Assembly: GCA_903901345.1 (NCBI GenBank)
Contig: CAIUQQ010000330.1
Coordinates: forward strand, 1 to 55,110
Reading direction: 5' to 3'
Source: an uncultured Bacteroidota bacterium
GTDB taxonomy: Bacteria; Bacteroidota; Bacteroidia; UKL13-3
DNA length: 55,110 nt
Shown here: in pieces, positions 9,858-18,635 of the stretch
How positions within the stretch are numbered: the stretch's first letter is position 1
Layout of the letters: each line of letters opens with the position of its first letter
Made by a program: the position numbers and the translations under genes
The notes under the pieces: generated by a model
Told to the model about the DNA's origin: nothing
Databases searched by the model: none
Seen by the model: the letters and a program-made list of their open reading frames with translations, nothing else

Positions 9858-10574
9858 TTGACGAAGTTAAGTGTAAATATCAACAAGTTTGCTACCATTA
9901 GAAATGCTCGTGGCGGTAATAATCCAAATTTGGTTCAAGTAGCCATCGACTGTCAAAACTTTGGTGCTGATGGAATTACTGTTCATCCTCGACCCGATGA
10001 ACGCCATATTCGATATGCCGATGTGTTTGATTTAAAGCAAATAATTACCACCGAATTTAATATTGAAGGAAATCCTTTGGAAGACAAATTTGTGCAATTG
10101 GTGTTAGACAGTAAGCCAACTCAAGTAACTTTAGTTCCCGATTCTTTGAATCAAATTACCAGTAATCATGGTTGGGATACTTTAAAAAATCACCAGTTTT
10201 TGTCTGATATTATCAAAGTTTTTAAAAACGAAGGTATCAGAACTTCCATTTTTGTAGATGCAAATTTAGAAATGATAGAAGGAGCAAAATTAACGGGAAC
10301 CGATAGAATAGAACTTTATACCGAAAATTTTGCGCAGCATTTTCAAACCGATAAAGAAAATATAATTAAACCCTATACAATGGCTGCCATTCGCGCACAT
10401 GAACTAGGAATGGGAATAAATGCTGGCCACGATTTAGATTTGGAAAACTTACATTTTTTTAATCAAAATATTTCAAATTTGGCCGAAGTTTCTATTGGTC
10501 ATGCTTTGGTTTGCGATGCCATTTATTTAGGTTTGCATAACACCATTCAACTATATAAAAATAAATTAAAATAA
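9858..10574 (+). CDS. pdxJ: Pyridoxine 5'-phosphate synthase
   Basis: The 238-aa TIM-barrel enzyme condenses 1-deoxyxylulose 5-phosphate with 3-amino-2-oxopropyl phosphate to form pyridoxine 5'-phosphate. Signatures are LSVNINKFATIRNARGG, DGITVHPRPDERHI, VTLVPD, and NAGHDLDLENL with EVSIGHAL near the end. Translation must start at TTG 9858, since the conserved N-terminal strand follows at once. The next gene begins 10 bp after the stop and may be co-transcribed. Confidence 0.96.
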   Translation: MTKLSVNINKFATIRNARGGNNPNLVQVAIDCQNFGADGITVHPRPDERHIRYADVFDLKQIITTEFNIEGNPLEDKFVQLVLDSKPTQVTLVPDSLNQITSNHGWDTLKNHQFLSDIIKVFKNEGIRTSIFVDANLEMIEGAKLTGTDRIELYTENFAQHFQTDKENIIKPYTMAAIRAHELGMGINAGHDLDLENLHFFNQNISNLAEVSIGHALVCDAIYLGLHNTIQLYKNKLK

Positions 10575-10584
10575 ACGAAAATTG

Positions 10585-11604
10585 ATGAATAGAAACTGGC
10601 TTTATACGCTTAGCTTAACCCCAAGTTTTTTGGCCATTTATGGCAATTTATCTGGTGGTATTTTTGCCTTTGGCAATCTTGTTTTTTCACTTGTTTTTTT
10701 GGCAATTTCAGAATGGATTACCAAAGATTTTCTTTCGAACGATGCCAGCGATAATGACGATTTAATTCCTAAATTTATCCTTTTGCTTCATATTCCATTT
10801 CAATTAATGTCGGTGGCAAGTTTACTTTATGGCATTTATACGCATGTATTAACCGATTATTTTATAATAGCTGCGGCTTTAAGTACCGCTTTAAATTCTG
10901 GAACTTCGGCCATTATTGTATCGCATGAATACATTCACAGAAAAATAAAATATGAAAGAATGTTGGGTAAATTATTGTTGTTTTCAGCAGGAAATTTATA
11001 TTTTTATATTGACCATTTAAAAGTTCATCACAAATGGGTTGGAACTAATAAAGACCATGCAACCGCTCGTTTTGGAGAATCATTGTATGCCTTTTTTGCA
11101 CGTTCAGTTTCTGGTCAATTTTGGGGCGCTATTGATATAGAAGCACAACGATTAAAAACTGAAAATAAAATGCCCTACGGATTAGGAAATTATGTAATTA
11201 GGCAATTGGTTTTACAAGCTGTATTTATGTTTTTGGTATATTATTTTATTGGAATGATAGCTGTTGGCGCTTGGTTAATTCAATGTTTTTTTGCTAATTT
11301 TTTATTAGAATACGTGAATTACATTCAGCATTATGGATTAAGTAGAAACGAAAATCAACGGGTAACGGAAGAACACAGTTGGCAAAGCGATAAATTTGTA
11401 AGTCGCTTTGTGTTGGTTGATTTATCGCGCCATGCCGACCACCATTATTATGCTTCAAAGCCTTATCATACTTTAAAAACTTATGCTAATAGCCCCATTT
11501 TACCAACTGGTTACGCAGGTTTATTTTTTATAGCAGCCGTTCCAAAACTTTGGTTCAGTGTAATGAATAAAAAAATAAACGAAATGAATTTATCCAATAA
11601 TTAA
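10585..11604 (+). CDS. AlkB-like alkane 1-monooxygenase / fatty acid desaturase family membrane protein
   Basis: The protein is about 339 aa with several membrane segments and the histidine clusters of integral-membrane diiron hydroxylases. These are HEYIHR (about 113-118), HLKVHHKWVG followed by DHATARFG, NYIQHYGL, and LSRHADHHYYASKPYHTL near 285-302. The NYxxHYGL and RHxDHH combination is characteristic of AlkB-type alkane or terminal hydroxylases rather than acyl-CoA desaturases. It lacks a fused rubredoxin, so it would need a separate electron donor. An ATG at 10585 is preferred to the overlapping TTG at 10582. The true substrate (alkane, fatty acyl chain or other lipid) cannot be told from sequence. 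Confidence 0.85.
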   Translation: MNRNWLYTLSLTPSFLAIYGNLSGGIFAFGNLVFSLVFLAISEWITKDFLSNDASDNDDLIPKFILLLHIPFQLMSVASLLYGIYTHVLTDYFIIAAALSTALNSGTSAIIVSHEYIHRKIKYERMLGKLLLFSAGNLYFYIDHLKVHHKWVGTNKDHATARFGESLYAFFARSVSGQFWGAIDIEAQRLKTENKMPYGLGNYVIRQLVLQAVFMFLVYYFIGMIAVGAWLIQCFFANFLLEYVNYIQHYGLSRNENQRVTEEHSWQSDKFVSRFVLVDLSRHADHHYYASKPYHTLKTYANSPILPTGYAGLFFIAAVPKLWFSVMNKKINEMNLSNN

Positions 11605-11619
11605 TCAAAGAAATTATAC

Positions 11620-14091
11620 ATGAAAACCTATCAAAAACTTTTTGCTGCAGCATTATTATTTATCAATATTGAGCTGCAAGCGCAACAAAATTATACTGCT
11701 TATTTAAAAGACAATACCACATCGCGTGAACATTCGCTCGATATTACTAAAATGAAAGTAGAAGTGAGTTTTGCTCCAGAAAAAGGTTTGGTAAAAGGAA
11801 AAGTTACGCATAACTTTATTGTGCTTCAGCAAAAAGTAGATTCTGTTTTTTTTGATGCTCCCGCAATTACCATCAAATCTGTTTTGCATAATAACCAAAA
11901 CGCAAAATTCACCATTACAAAAACAGGAGTTTGGGTAAAACCAAATGCGCCTTTAAAGTGGGACGAAACAGGTACAATTGTGTTTGAATATGAGGCTTCG
12001 CCACGCAGAGGAATTTACTTTATTGGGTGGAATGAAAAGGAAAATGCTGTTTCAAATCCTTTTGCGGTACGCAAGCAAATTTGGACACAAGGACAAGGAA
12101 TTGATAACCGCCAATGGATTCCATTGTATGACGATATGAACGATAAATTTATAACCGAAACGGTCATTACATTCGATAAAAACTACCAAGTTTTATCGAA
12201 CGGAACTTTTTTGGGTAAAAAAGAAAATAAAGACGGAACTTTAACGTGGAATTACACCATGACAAAACCTCATGCTGGCTATTTATTGATGCTTGCCATT
12301 GGAAAATATGCGGTGAGTGAAACAAAAACTAAAAGTGGCGTTCCTTTAAAAAATTGGTATTATCCTGAATTTAAAGAGCGAATGGAACCTACATATCGCT
12401 ACACTGCGCAAATGATGGATTTTTTGGAAAAGGAAACAGGCATTAAATATCCTTGGGAAAGTTACAGCCAAGTAATGGTTCAAGATTTTATTTTTGGTGC
12501 AATGGAAAATACCACGGCTACTATTTTTGGTGATTTTTTCAATGTAGATGAACGTGCTTTTTTAGATAGAAATTACATTGGTGTAAATTGCCACGAAATG
12601 ACTCACCAATGGTTTGGCGATTACATAACTGCCCGCGATAGCCGTGATGCTTGGATGCAAGAAAGTTTTGCAACGTATTATCCAAAACAATTTTATAAAG
12701 AATTAGAAGGAACGGATGAATGGGATTGGCAGCGCAGAGCGCATCAAAATTCAGCGGTAGATGCTGGAAAAAAAGATGATTACGCGGTGCGTCATACTGC
12801 TGGTGGAACTGCTAGGGTTTACCCAAAAGGTGCCGCTGTTATTAGCATGTTGGAATATGTGTTGGGTGCAGAGCAATGGAAACGTGCTTTGAATCATTAC
12901 CTAAAATTGCATGCTTATGCCAATGTGGAAATGAACGATATGCAACAAGCCATTAAAGATAAATTGGGCTTAAATGCAGATTGGTTTTTTGACGAATGGA
13001 TTGCCAGAGGTGGCGAACCCATTTATCAAATTCACTACGAAGATTTAACTTATAACGATGGATCAAAAGCTACTGAAATAGCCATTGAACAAGTTCAAAA
13101 AACAAATGAAACCATTCAATATTTTAAAATGCCATTGTCAATAGAAGTGCATTATACCGATGGAACTTTTGATAGCGTAAAAGAAATGCAAAGCCAAGCT
13201 TTTGAAGTAGTAAAGATTCCTAATTTGGGCAAAAAGAAAATAGCTTTTGTATTATTCGACCCTAATTCAAATATTTTAAAACAAGTAATTTTCAATAAAT
13301 CGGAACAAGAATTATTTGCTCAATTAAAAGGTGCTGCTAATTATTTGGACAGATATGATGCTGTTGTTGCACTTAGAAAATCAACGATTGAAAGTAAAAG
13401 AACAGCATTGCTAGCAGCACTAAAAACCGAAAAACATTACGGAATAATCAATGAAATAGTGAATCAACTCATCAATGATACAGAAGCTGAAACGGTAAAA
13501 GCAATGCAAGGATCAATGAATCATTCAAGGTCGGTTGTGAGAGAAAATGTGTTGAATAAATTAGCTGTTATTTCCTCAAATTGGAAGCCAATTTTTGTTC
13601 GTTCGCTTTCCGATTCAAGTTACGATGTAGTGAAAACATCGATGGAAAAACTATTTGTAAATTTTCAAGACAATGAAACGGTGAACGACATTTTAAATGC
13701 TACCAAAAACACATTTGGAATGAATAATATTATTCAAATAAAACGCAATGAAATCATGGTACTTTCAGCAAATGCTGCAAATAATTTTAACAAACAACAG
13801 GCATTAGCTGAACAAAACAAATTTGCTTCATCAGCTTACGAATTTAGAACACGTTTGAATGCATTTAATAGCTTTAAAACAATGAATATTTTGAATGAAG
13901 AATTGGCAGCAAATATATTTAATGCCATGCTATCGTATAATAGTCGTTTAGCTGGTCCTGCAACAGATTTAGCGAATCATTTTTCGGGTCAATTTGAATA
14001 TAAACAAGCGATGAAAAACTGGTTTGCTAATAGCAACTTTGATGCAAAACAAAAAGAAACCATAACCAATGCTTTACCGTGGATTCAATAA
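11620..14091 (+). CDS. M1-family zinc aminopeptidase, exported
   Basis: The 823-aa product begins with a signal peptide (MKTYQKLFAAALLFINIEL) cut near residue 21. It has the M1 gluzincin set: substrate-anchoring GAMEN in FIFGAMENTTATIFGD, and zinc site HEMTHQW followed by the third ligand in DAWMQESFATYY. The C-terminal 270 residues resemble a helical HEAT-like region with several repeats. It should remove N-terminal residues from peptides in the periplasm or outside the cell. The following pnuC-like gene starts inside its 3' end, so the two are probably co-transcribed. Confidence 0.93.
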   Translation: MKTYQKLFAAALLFINIELQAQQNYTAYLKDNTTSREHSLDITKMKVEVSFAPEKGLVKGKVTHNFIVLQQKVDSVFFDAPAITIKSVLHNNQNAKFTITKTGVWVKPNAPLKWDETGTIVFEYEASPRRGIYFIGWNEKENAVSNPFAVRKQIWTQGQGIDNRQWIPLYDDMNDKFITETVITFDKNYQVLSNGTFLGKKENKDGTLTWNYTMTKPHAGYLLMLAIGKYAVSETKTKSGVPLKNWYYPEFKERMEPTYRYTAQMMDFLEKETGIKYPWESYSQVMVQDFIFGAMENTTATIFGDFFNVDERAFLDRNYIGVNCHEMTHQWFGDYITARDSRDAWMQESFATYYPKQFYKELEGTDEWDWQRRAHQNSAVDAGKKDDYAVRHTAGGTARVYPKGAAVISMLEYVLGAEQWKRALNHYLKLHAYANVEMNDMQQAIKDKLGLNADWFFDEWIARGGEPIYQIHYEDLTYNDGSKATEIAIEQVQKTNETIQYFKMPLSIEVHYTDGTFDSVKEMQSQAFEVVKIPNLGKKKIAFVLFDPNSNILKQVIFNKSEQELFAQLKGAANYLDRYDAVVALRKSTIESKRTALLAALKTEKHYGIINEIVNQLINDTEAETVKAMQGSMNHSRSVVRENVLNKLAVISSNWKPIFVRSLSDSSYDVVKTSMEKLFVNFQDNETVNDILNATKNTFGMNNIIQIKRNEIMVLSANAANNFNKQQALAEQNKFASSAYEFRTRLNAFNSFKTMNILNEELAANIFNAMLSYNSRLAGPATDLANHFSGQFEYKQAMKNWFANSNFDAKQKETITNALPWIQ

Positions 14092-14675
14092 GAATTTCGT
14101 TCATAGAAACACTCGAAATTTTGGTTGTTTTAACCACACTTTTGTATAACTATTTTCTCATCAAACAAAACATTATTTGTTGGCTGTTTGGCTTTTTAGC
14201 TTCCCTTTTTGGCTTGATTATTTTTTACGAAAAACAATTAATAGGACAAGTAATTCTTCATGTTTTTTATACCATTATGGCTGTTTATGGTTGGTACATT
14301 TGGGGGAAAAGCAAAAAGCAAAATCCAATCATCAAATGGCCAATGATAAACCATGTTTATGTAATTGGAATGGGAGTTATTTTAACTTTTATCCTAGGAA
14401 ATTTTGTGTTGAATAAATTCACCGAAAACGTAAACTTCCTTGATATCAGCATTACCTTATTTTGCTTTGTAGCTACTTTTAAAGAAGCTCACAAAATTCT
14501 TTCAGCTTGGCTTTATTGGATTGTTTTAAACTTGGCAAGCCTTATTTTATATATGCAAAGCAATTTAAAAATATACGCTTTGCTCATGTTCATTTACACC
14601 ATTTTATCAATCAAAGGATATTTGGTTTGGCGAAAAAATTTGTCTGAATCAGTTCCGATACATCGGAAAGATTGA
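14079..14675 (+). CDS. pnuC: PnuC-type nicotinamide mononucleotide / vitamin transporter
   Basis: The 198-aa inner-membrane protein has about seven hydrophobic helices. It matches PnuC-family patterns: IIFYEKQLIGQVILHVFYTI and AVYGWYIWGKSK, with a second-half VWRKN tail. PnuC proteins carry nicotinamide riboside; relatives carry thiamine or riboflavin, and nothing here fixes the substrate. Start is GTG 14079, which overlaps the last 13 bp of the aminopeptidase gene. No riboswitch was recognised upstream, as expected for an internal gene of an operon. Confidence 0.85.
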   Translation: MDSIRISFIETLEILVVLTTLLYNYFLIKQNIICWLFGFLASLFGLIIFYEKQLIGQVILHVFYTIMAVYGWYIWGKSKKQNPIIKWPMINHVYVIGMGVILTFILGNFVLNKFTENVNFLDISITLFCFVATFKEAHKILSAWLYWIVLNLASLILYMQSNLKIYALLMFIYTILSIKGYLVWRKNLSESVPIHRKD

Positions 14676-14700
14676 TTGAACGATTTTCAGGATTTGCTAT

Positions 14701-14722
14701 TCGTTTCGACTTCGCTCAACGA
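14701..14722. repeat. Short hairpin with TTCGAC..GCTCA loop, copy 1
   Basis: Stem TCGTT (14701-14705) pairs with AACGA (14718-14722) around TCGACTTCGCTC. The same loop occurs on different stems at 16294-16316 and 43222-43246, so this is a dispersed REP-like element. Confidence 0.6.
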
Positions 14723-14769
14723 CCGTGGACATTGCCTATAGTAGATGTTTTTACCAACCATAGGTAATT

Positions 14770-15004
14770 TAAAGTTCCGTAGGAACGACACTTTTGTAAC
14801 AACGGGTTTTAACCCGTTGGAAAAACGAACAAAACCTTTTTATAAGAAAAACCCAAAATATATGCGCAAAACTGAAGGTTTTGCGCATATATTTTGGGTT
14901 TTTTGTTGTGTTTATCCTTACCTTTTACCACCAGTATCACTGGTGGCTATTGATATTAAACTCCTCTGGAGTTTTATTTTGAAAGAGGTTGGTGAACACC
15001 AACC
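14770..15004. repeat. Cluster of six perfect palindromes in the pnuC-rlmI intergenic region
   Basis: This 356-bp gap between convergent genes has no credible gene. It holds GTTCC-gta-GGAAC (14774-14786), CAACGGGTT-tt-AACCCGTTG (14800-14819), a 26-bp-arm hairpin (14847-14903, listed separately), CCACCAGT-atc-ACTGGTGG (14928-14946), AAACTCC-tct-GGAGTTT (14958-14974) and GGTTGGTG-aa-CACCAACC (14987-15004). Loops are mostly 2-3 nt. An open frame runs through it only because the repeats lack stops. Confidence 0.85.
14847..14903. terminator. Very long perfect hairpin, probable bidirectional terminator
   Basis: Two perfectly complementary 26-nt arms (14847-14872 and 14878-14903) enclose a 5-nt loop. 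The arms begin with an A run and end with a T run, so each direction gives a stem followed by U residues. It sits between convergent pnuC and rlmI. The stem is far longer than a usual terminator, so it may belong to the surrounding palindrome cluster. Confidence 0.7.
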
Positions 15005-15031
15005 ATAATCAAAAAAATGATTCATACATTC

Positions 15032-16207
15032 TTACTCCACATGCAACAATAGTCCTTTTAAATATTCGCCTTCAGGATGATAAATATTGATTGGATGGTC
15101 ATCGGGTTGGCTTAATTGGCGAACAATGCGAACATTTCTTTTTGTTTCGGCTGCGGCACTAAAAACTATTTTTCTAAAAAGATCTTTGTCAATATGCTGA
15201 CTACAGCTAAAAGTAAAAATTAATCCGTTAGGTTTTACCTTTTCAATTCCCAATTTATTTAAACTTTGATAACCCCTAGATGCATTTGCAACCGCTCTTG
15301 AATGCTTAGCAAAAGCAGGTGGATCTAACACAATGATGTCGTATTTTTTTTCGCATTGTTTTAAATAATCAAAACAATCAAGGGCTATTCCTTCGTGGTT
15401 TGTTAAACCATTTAACGCCACATTTTGATTGCATAATTCAATGGCATCTTTGCTGCTATCTACCGAATCAACCCAAGCAGCGCCATTTTGCAAAGCAAAC
15501 AAACTAAATCCGCCCGAATAACTAAAAGTATTCAAAACAGTTTTGCCTTTACTTAATTCACCAAGGGTTTTACGGTTTTCGCGTTGGTCAATAAAAAAAC
15601 CAGTTTTTTGTCCTGTTTCTACATTGATATTAAACTTAACGCCATATTCTTTTCCTTCTATTGGCATGGGTAAAACAGCATCGTTTACCCAACGGTTTCC
15701 ATCGGTAACTTGCTCCAATAATTGGGTGCTTTGTTTTGTTTTTAAATAAATATGGTGAAAGCCTAAACTATGCAACGCATTAAAAATAGTTTGACTAATT
15801 AACTCCACACCTTTTACCAATATTTGGCAAACAGCAGCTTGGTTATAAATATCGATAATTATTCCTGGAAAAAAATCTCCTTCCGCATGAATCAATCTGT
15901 AAATATTGGTAGTTTCAGGGTTTATAAATAACTTACGGTAATTAAAGGCACGGGTTATTTTTTCTTTCCAATAGTATTCATCAATTACCATTGGCTCGCT
16001 TGTAAATTCAAAAAGCCTGCACATAATTTGGCTATTTGGAGCAAAAAAACCGTAACCCAACAATTCATCGGCATTACTTCTCACTTCTACTATAGAACCA
16101 TTTGGCGCTTTTGGCATTTGCTTTACTCCACCACTAAACACCCAAGGATGACGGTTTAGTAACGAACGTTCTCTGCCACTTTTTAAAATAATTTTTTCGT
16201 AATTCAT
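15032..16207 (-). CDS. rlmI: 23S rRNA cytosine methyltransferase, RlmI family
   Basis: The 391-aa SAM-dependent class I methyltransferase probably makes 5-methylcytosine in 23S rRNA. An N-terminal PUA domain (KIILKSGRERSLLNRHPWVF, about 1-75) is followed by a linker and a Rossmann methyltransferase domain. Seen motifs are the SAM-binding region VLNTFSYSGGFSLFAL, IVLDPPAFAKH (motif IV) and TFSCSQHI with the catalytic-type cysteine. The ATG at 16207 (MNYEKI) is preferred; a frame-open extension upstream to 16261 adds 18 residues unlike the family. Confidence 0.92.
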   Translation of the reverse strand: MNYEKIILKSGRERSLLNRHPWVFSGGVKQMPKAPNGSIVEVRSNADELLGYGFFAPNSQIMCRLFEFTSEPMVIDEYYWKEKITRAFNYRKLFINPETTNIYRLIHAEGDFFPGIIIDIYNQAAVCQILVKGVELISQTIFNALHSLGFHHIYLKTKQSTQLLEQVTDGNRWVNDAVLPMPIEGKEYGVKFNINVETGQKTGFFIDQRENRKTLGELSKGKTVLNTFSYSGGFSLFALQNGAAWVDSVDSSKDAIELCNQNVALNGLTNHEGIALDCFDYLKQCEKKYDIIVLDPPAFAKHSRAVANASRGYQSLNKLGIEKVKPNGLIFTFSCSQHIDKDLFRKIVFSAAAETKRNVRIVRQLSQPDDHPINIYHPEGEYLKGLLLHVE

Positions 16208-16293
16208 GCAGCCGCAAAGATGCAATAAAATGTGGGAGGGACAAGACAAGCCTTTTCTCAATTATCTGTATAGTTTGCGGTACTTTCAATGTC

Positions 16294-16316
16294 ATGGTGA
16301 GCGGAGTCGAATCCAT
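16294..16316. repeat. Short hairpin with TTCGAC..GCTCA loop, copy 2
   Basis: ATGG (16294-16297) and CCAT (16313-16316) flank TGAGCGGAGTCGAA, the reverse complement of the loop seen at 14701-14722. A separate hairpin, GGCAACC-catgc-GGTTGCC, lies at 16356-16374 in the same gap. Confidence 0.55.
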
Positions 16317-16411
16317 ACACGAATTTTGTGCTACCACAATTTCCAAAACATTGTAGGCAACCCATGCGGTTGCCCAATTAAATCAATACATCAAATCATT
16401 TTCTTTTAAAC

Positions 16412-16435
16412 AAAAAAAGCTCCCGAAGGAGCTTT
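16412..16435 (-). terminator. Intrinsic terminator of the HTH/T9SS chimera gene
   Basis: Read on the minus strand the stem is AAAGCTCC-TTCG-GGAGCTTT followed by a U run. The UUCG tetraloop is a classic stable terminator loop. It lies 20 bp past the stop codon at 16456. Confidence 0.9.
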
Positions 16436-16455
16436 CTTGTTTTAGTAGTTAGGTA

Positions 16456-16863
16456 TTATTTTACAATAGCAACCTTATTGGTTGATATCAATTTATTGTT
16501 TGAATCATAAATGGTAAGTATATAAACACCGTTTGCTAATGCTGAAACATCAATAGTTCCACTAGTTGGTGTAATAATAGACTGTCCAGTTATTGATGAT
16601 AGTTTTGCTGTAAAATATCCTGGTTTTTCTAAATCAATATGCAATAAAGTAGATGCAGGATTTGGATATACTTTTAATGAATTAATTATTGGCGAAGTAC
16701 TTAAAATACCTGGTGTTATAGCTATTTCACCTTTTTCAATTTTGCAATAGGTGGCTTGGGTCATACCTAATGCTTTAGCAATTACAAATTGTTTTTGTCG
16801 TCTTAATTCTCGAAAAACTTTAATTGTAGTTGCTAACTTTATATCATATTCTAAATGTCTCAT
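16456..16863 (-). CDS. Chimeric protein: XRE-type HTH fused to a T9SS sorting domain
   Basis: The 135-aa product joins two parts that do not belong together. Residues 1-52 are the start of an XRE/Cro-type helix-turn-helix (KVFRELRRQKQFVIAKALGM then TQATYCKIEKGE), cut off before its last helices. From about residue 60 to the end is a type A T9SS sorting domain (LKVYPNPASTLLHIDL, then ANGVYILTIYD). There is no signal peptide, so the sorting domain could not reach the periplasm through Sec. The likely origin is a deletion that joined a regulator to the tail of a secreted protein. Whether it is expressed is unknown. It lies next to two palindromic elements of the accessory-region type. Confidence 0.6.
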   Translation of the reverse strand: MRHLEYDIKLATTIKVFRELRRQKQFVIAKALGMTQATYCKIEKGEIAITPGILSTSPIINSLKVYPNPASTLLHIDLEKPGYFTAKLSSITGQSIITPTSGTIDVSALANGVYILTIYDSNNKLISTNKVAIVK

Positions 16864-16870
16864 GAGGGCT

Positions 16871-16950
16871 GGCTAAAAAAGCTCTTTTTGCAGTTGCAGG
16901 GATTGGTTTGAGTGTCGTGCAACTGCAAAATGTGCTTTTATGTGTGGTCG
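16871..16950. repeat. Hairpin family B, copy 1
   Basis: Left arm AAAAGC-TC-TTTTTGCAGTTGCA pairs with right arm TGCAACTGCAAAA-TGT-GCTTTT across a loop containing TTGGTTTGAGTGTCG. It shares the constant TC/TGT bulge pattern with copies at 42958, 47250 and 54322 although the arm sequences differ. Confidence 0.65.
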
Positions 16951-17085
16951 GTGAAAAGTGTATGTATCAAAATAAATTTTTATTTAGTTAGAATGTCGGG
17001 TATTAAATTGTCACAACGAAAATATAATAATTTATGTCCTATGTCAAGATTGTTTTTTTGTTTAGTCGCGTCTAAAGCCATTGCC

Positions 17086-17213
17086 TGTAACGTTTTGCAG
17101 CTACCCGAAGGTGGCGATTTTACCACTGAACTTCATTCGGAGAACTACATTTCAAATATACAATAAACTGTCTTACGAAGAACGAATCCGCCACTTTTGG
17201 GTAGATGCTGTTG
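17086..17213. repeat. attC-like long palindrome (family A), complete copy
   Basis: Outer arms GTAACGTTTTGCAGCTACCC and GGGTAGATGCTGTTGTC are imperfectly complementary. Next inward are AAGGTGGCG and CGCCACTT, and then a central region of about 75 bp. The structure matches the copy at 47053-47190 almost box for box. The 531-bp gap 16864-17394 holds this element, hairpin B, the left att-like repeat and the integrase promoter, but no credible gene. Confidence 0.65.
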
Positions 17214-17320
17214 TCATAACCTCTCACCCTTTTTCTTTCTTTTGCTCCTAAACCCTTGTAAAATAAGGCTTTTATCATTTTTACTATCTTAATTTGGTGC
17301 AACAAAATGTAACGAAAAGC

Positions 17321-17351
17321 TTGTTTTGTTATACCTAATGTTGTACCTTTG
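17321..17351 (+). promoter_or_regulatory. Promoter of the integrase gene
   Basis: TTG (17321-17323), 20-bp spacer, TACCTTTG (17344-17351): a full match to the Bacteroidota consensus. The predicted start is near 17358, about 37 nt before the ATG at 17395. The promoter overlaps the left att-like repeat, so integration or excision could alter integrase expression. Confidence 0.6.
17327..17348. other. Putative left attachment-site repeat (attL-side)
   Basis: TGTTATACCTAATGTTGTACCT (17327-17348) is nearly repeated at 39789-39809 (TGTTGTACCT then ATGTTGTACCT), differing by one base and one indel. It lies directly upstream of the recombinase gene, the usual place for one end of an integrated element. 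Confidence 0.4.
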
Positions 17352-17394
17352 TACTCTGTTGCACCGCATTGCACAACCCTGTAAAATATTAGAT

Positions 17395-18612
17395 ATGGCA
17401 TCAATCAAATTAGTACTCCGAAATGATAAAGTAGGCAAAGATGGCGAAGCACCTTTGTACCTTAGACTTATCAAAGACCGCAAAACCAAATTCATTTCTT
17501 TAGGTGTTAGGTTAGTTCCAAATGAATGGGACGAAGATAAACAAAGAGTTAAAAAGAACCACTCAAATTCTGCAAGAATAAATGCACTACTGGCACAAAA
17601 GGTTGCAGAAGCTGAAGGGCAAGTTGCAGACCTTGAAAGAAAAAAATCACAGCCATCAGCAAAGAAGTTGAAGGAAGCCATCAAAGGTAAAGATGCAACC
17701 AACTTTTTTGAATACAGCTATGCAAGATGCGAAAAACAGAAAACAACATTATCACCTGCCACTTACCGCAATTACACCAAGTACATCAGTAAGTTTGAAA
17801 AATTTATGGGTACATCAGAAGTCTATTTTGAAGACATCAATGTAACCACCCTTAAAGATTTTGCAAACCATTGTTCCAAAACTTTGAGCAATAATAACAC
17901 TACAATTCACTACTCCTTAACCATCCTTTCCATTATGTTCAAGGATGCACAAAGAGAAGATATAATTCCTACCAGTTTGTACCCCTTTGATAAGTTCAGA
18001 GTAAAGAAAGAAAAGAGCAGCCGCAACTACTTAAACAAAGAGCAATTAGCAGCACTCGAAGCATTAGAAGTTTCGCAATTAGGCAAAGCACAAATTTGTA
18101 AGGATATGTTTTTGTTTGCTGTTTATGCAGGTGGTTTGAGATTTGGTGATGTAATAGAATTGCAATGGAAACATTTTTTAGCAGCAGACAATCGTATTTC
18201 TAAAGTTATCCGCAAAACAGGAAGGCAACACAGTTTTAAAATGGGAAGTGTGGCCATTGAAATACTTGATAAGTACAAGACAAAAAACAGTCAGCCCGAA
18301 GATTTTATTTTTCCAATAATGGAGTACAGCGATTTGTATTTCAAGGATAATTTTTTCAGGTCAAAAGAAACAGAACGCCACAATGCACTAACCAATTTTC
18401 ACCTCAATAATTTTGGAAAGACACTCAAACTTTCGTTTTCGTTGTCCTTTCATCTTAGCCGCCATACTTTTGCCACCAGAGCATTAAACAACGGAATGAG
18501 AATAGAACACGTTTCTAAATTGATGGACCATTCAGGCATAGGCATTACACAGGTATATGCAAAAATCATCAATGAAGAATTAGATAAAGCAGTGGATCAA
18601 TATTTAGGTTAA
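17395..18612 (+). CDS. Tyrosine recombinase / integrase
   Basis: The 405-aa site-specific recombinase has an N-terminal arm-binding domain (about 1-95, IKLVLRNDKVGKDGEAPLYL), a SAM-like core-binding domain (about 100-200) and a C-terminal catalytic domain. The active-site set is complete: Arg249 in AGGLRFGDV, Lys274, His353 and Arg356 in HLSRH, His379 in LMDHS, and the nucleophile Tyr388 in QVYAK. This architecture is typical of integrases of Bacteroidota conjugative and mobilisable transposons. It lacks the extra helix segment of integron integrases. The ATG at 17395 follows a matching promoter; upstream in-frame codons are ignored. Confidence 0.93.
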   Translation: MASIKLVLRNDKVGKDGEAPLYLRLIKDRKTKFISLGVRLVPNEWDEDKQRVKKNHSNSARINALLAQKVAEAEGQVADLERKKSQPSAKKLKEAIKGKDATNFFEYSYARCEKQKTTLSPATYRNYTKYISKFEKFMGTSEVYFEDINVTTLKDFANHCSKTLSNNNTTIHYSLTILSIMFKDAQREDIIPTSLYPFDKFRVKKEKSSRNYLNKEQLAALEALEVSQLGKAQICKDMFLFAVYAGGLRFGDVIELQWKHFLAADNRISKVIRKTGRQHSFKMGSVAIEILDKYKTKNSQPEDFIFPIMEYSDLYFKDNFFRSKETERHNALTNFHLNNFGKTLKLSFSLSFHLSRHTFATRALNNGMRIEHVSKLMDHSGIGITQVYAKIINEELDKAVDQYLG

Positions 18613-18635
18613 AATCATTATTTTTCGCTTTTTAA

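Noticed and set aside
14745..15008. Open frame of 87 codons
   Set aside because: It is made of the palindrome cluster between two convergent genes.
17120..17404. Minus-strand open frame of 94 codons
   Set aside because: It covers the attC-like palindrome and the integrase promoter and has no protein-like features.
17395..18612. Integron integrase for the attC-like sites
   Set aside because: The arm-binding and SAM-like domains and the catalytic layout are those of transposon/phage-type recombinases, and there is no integron-specific insert near the catalytic motifs.
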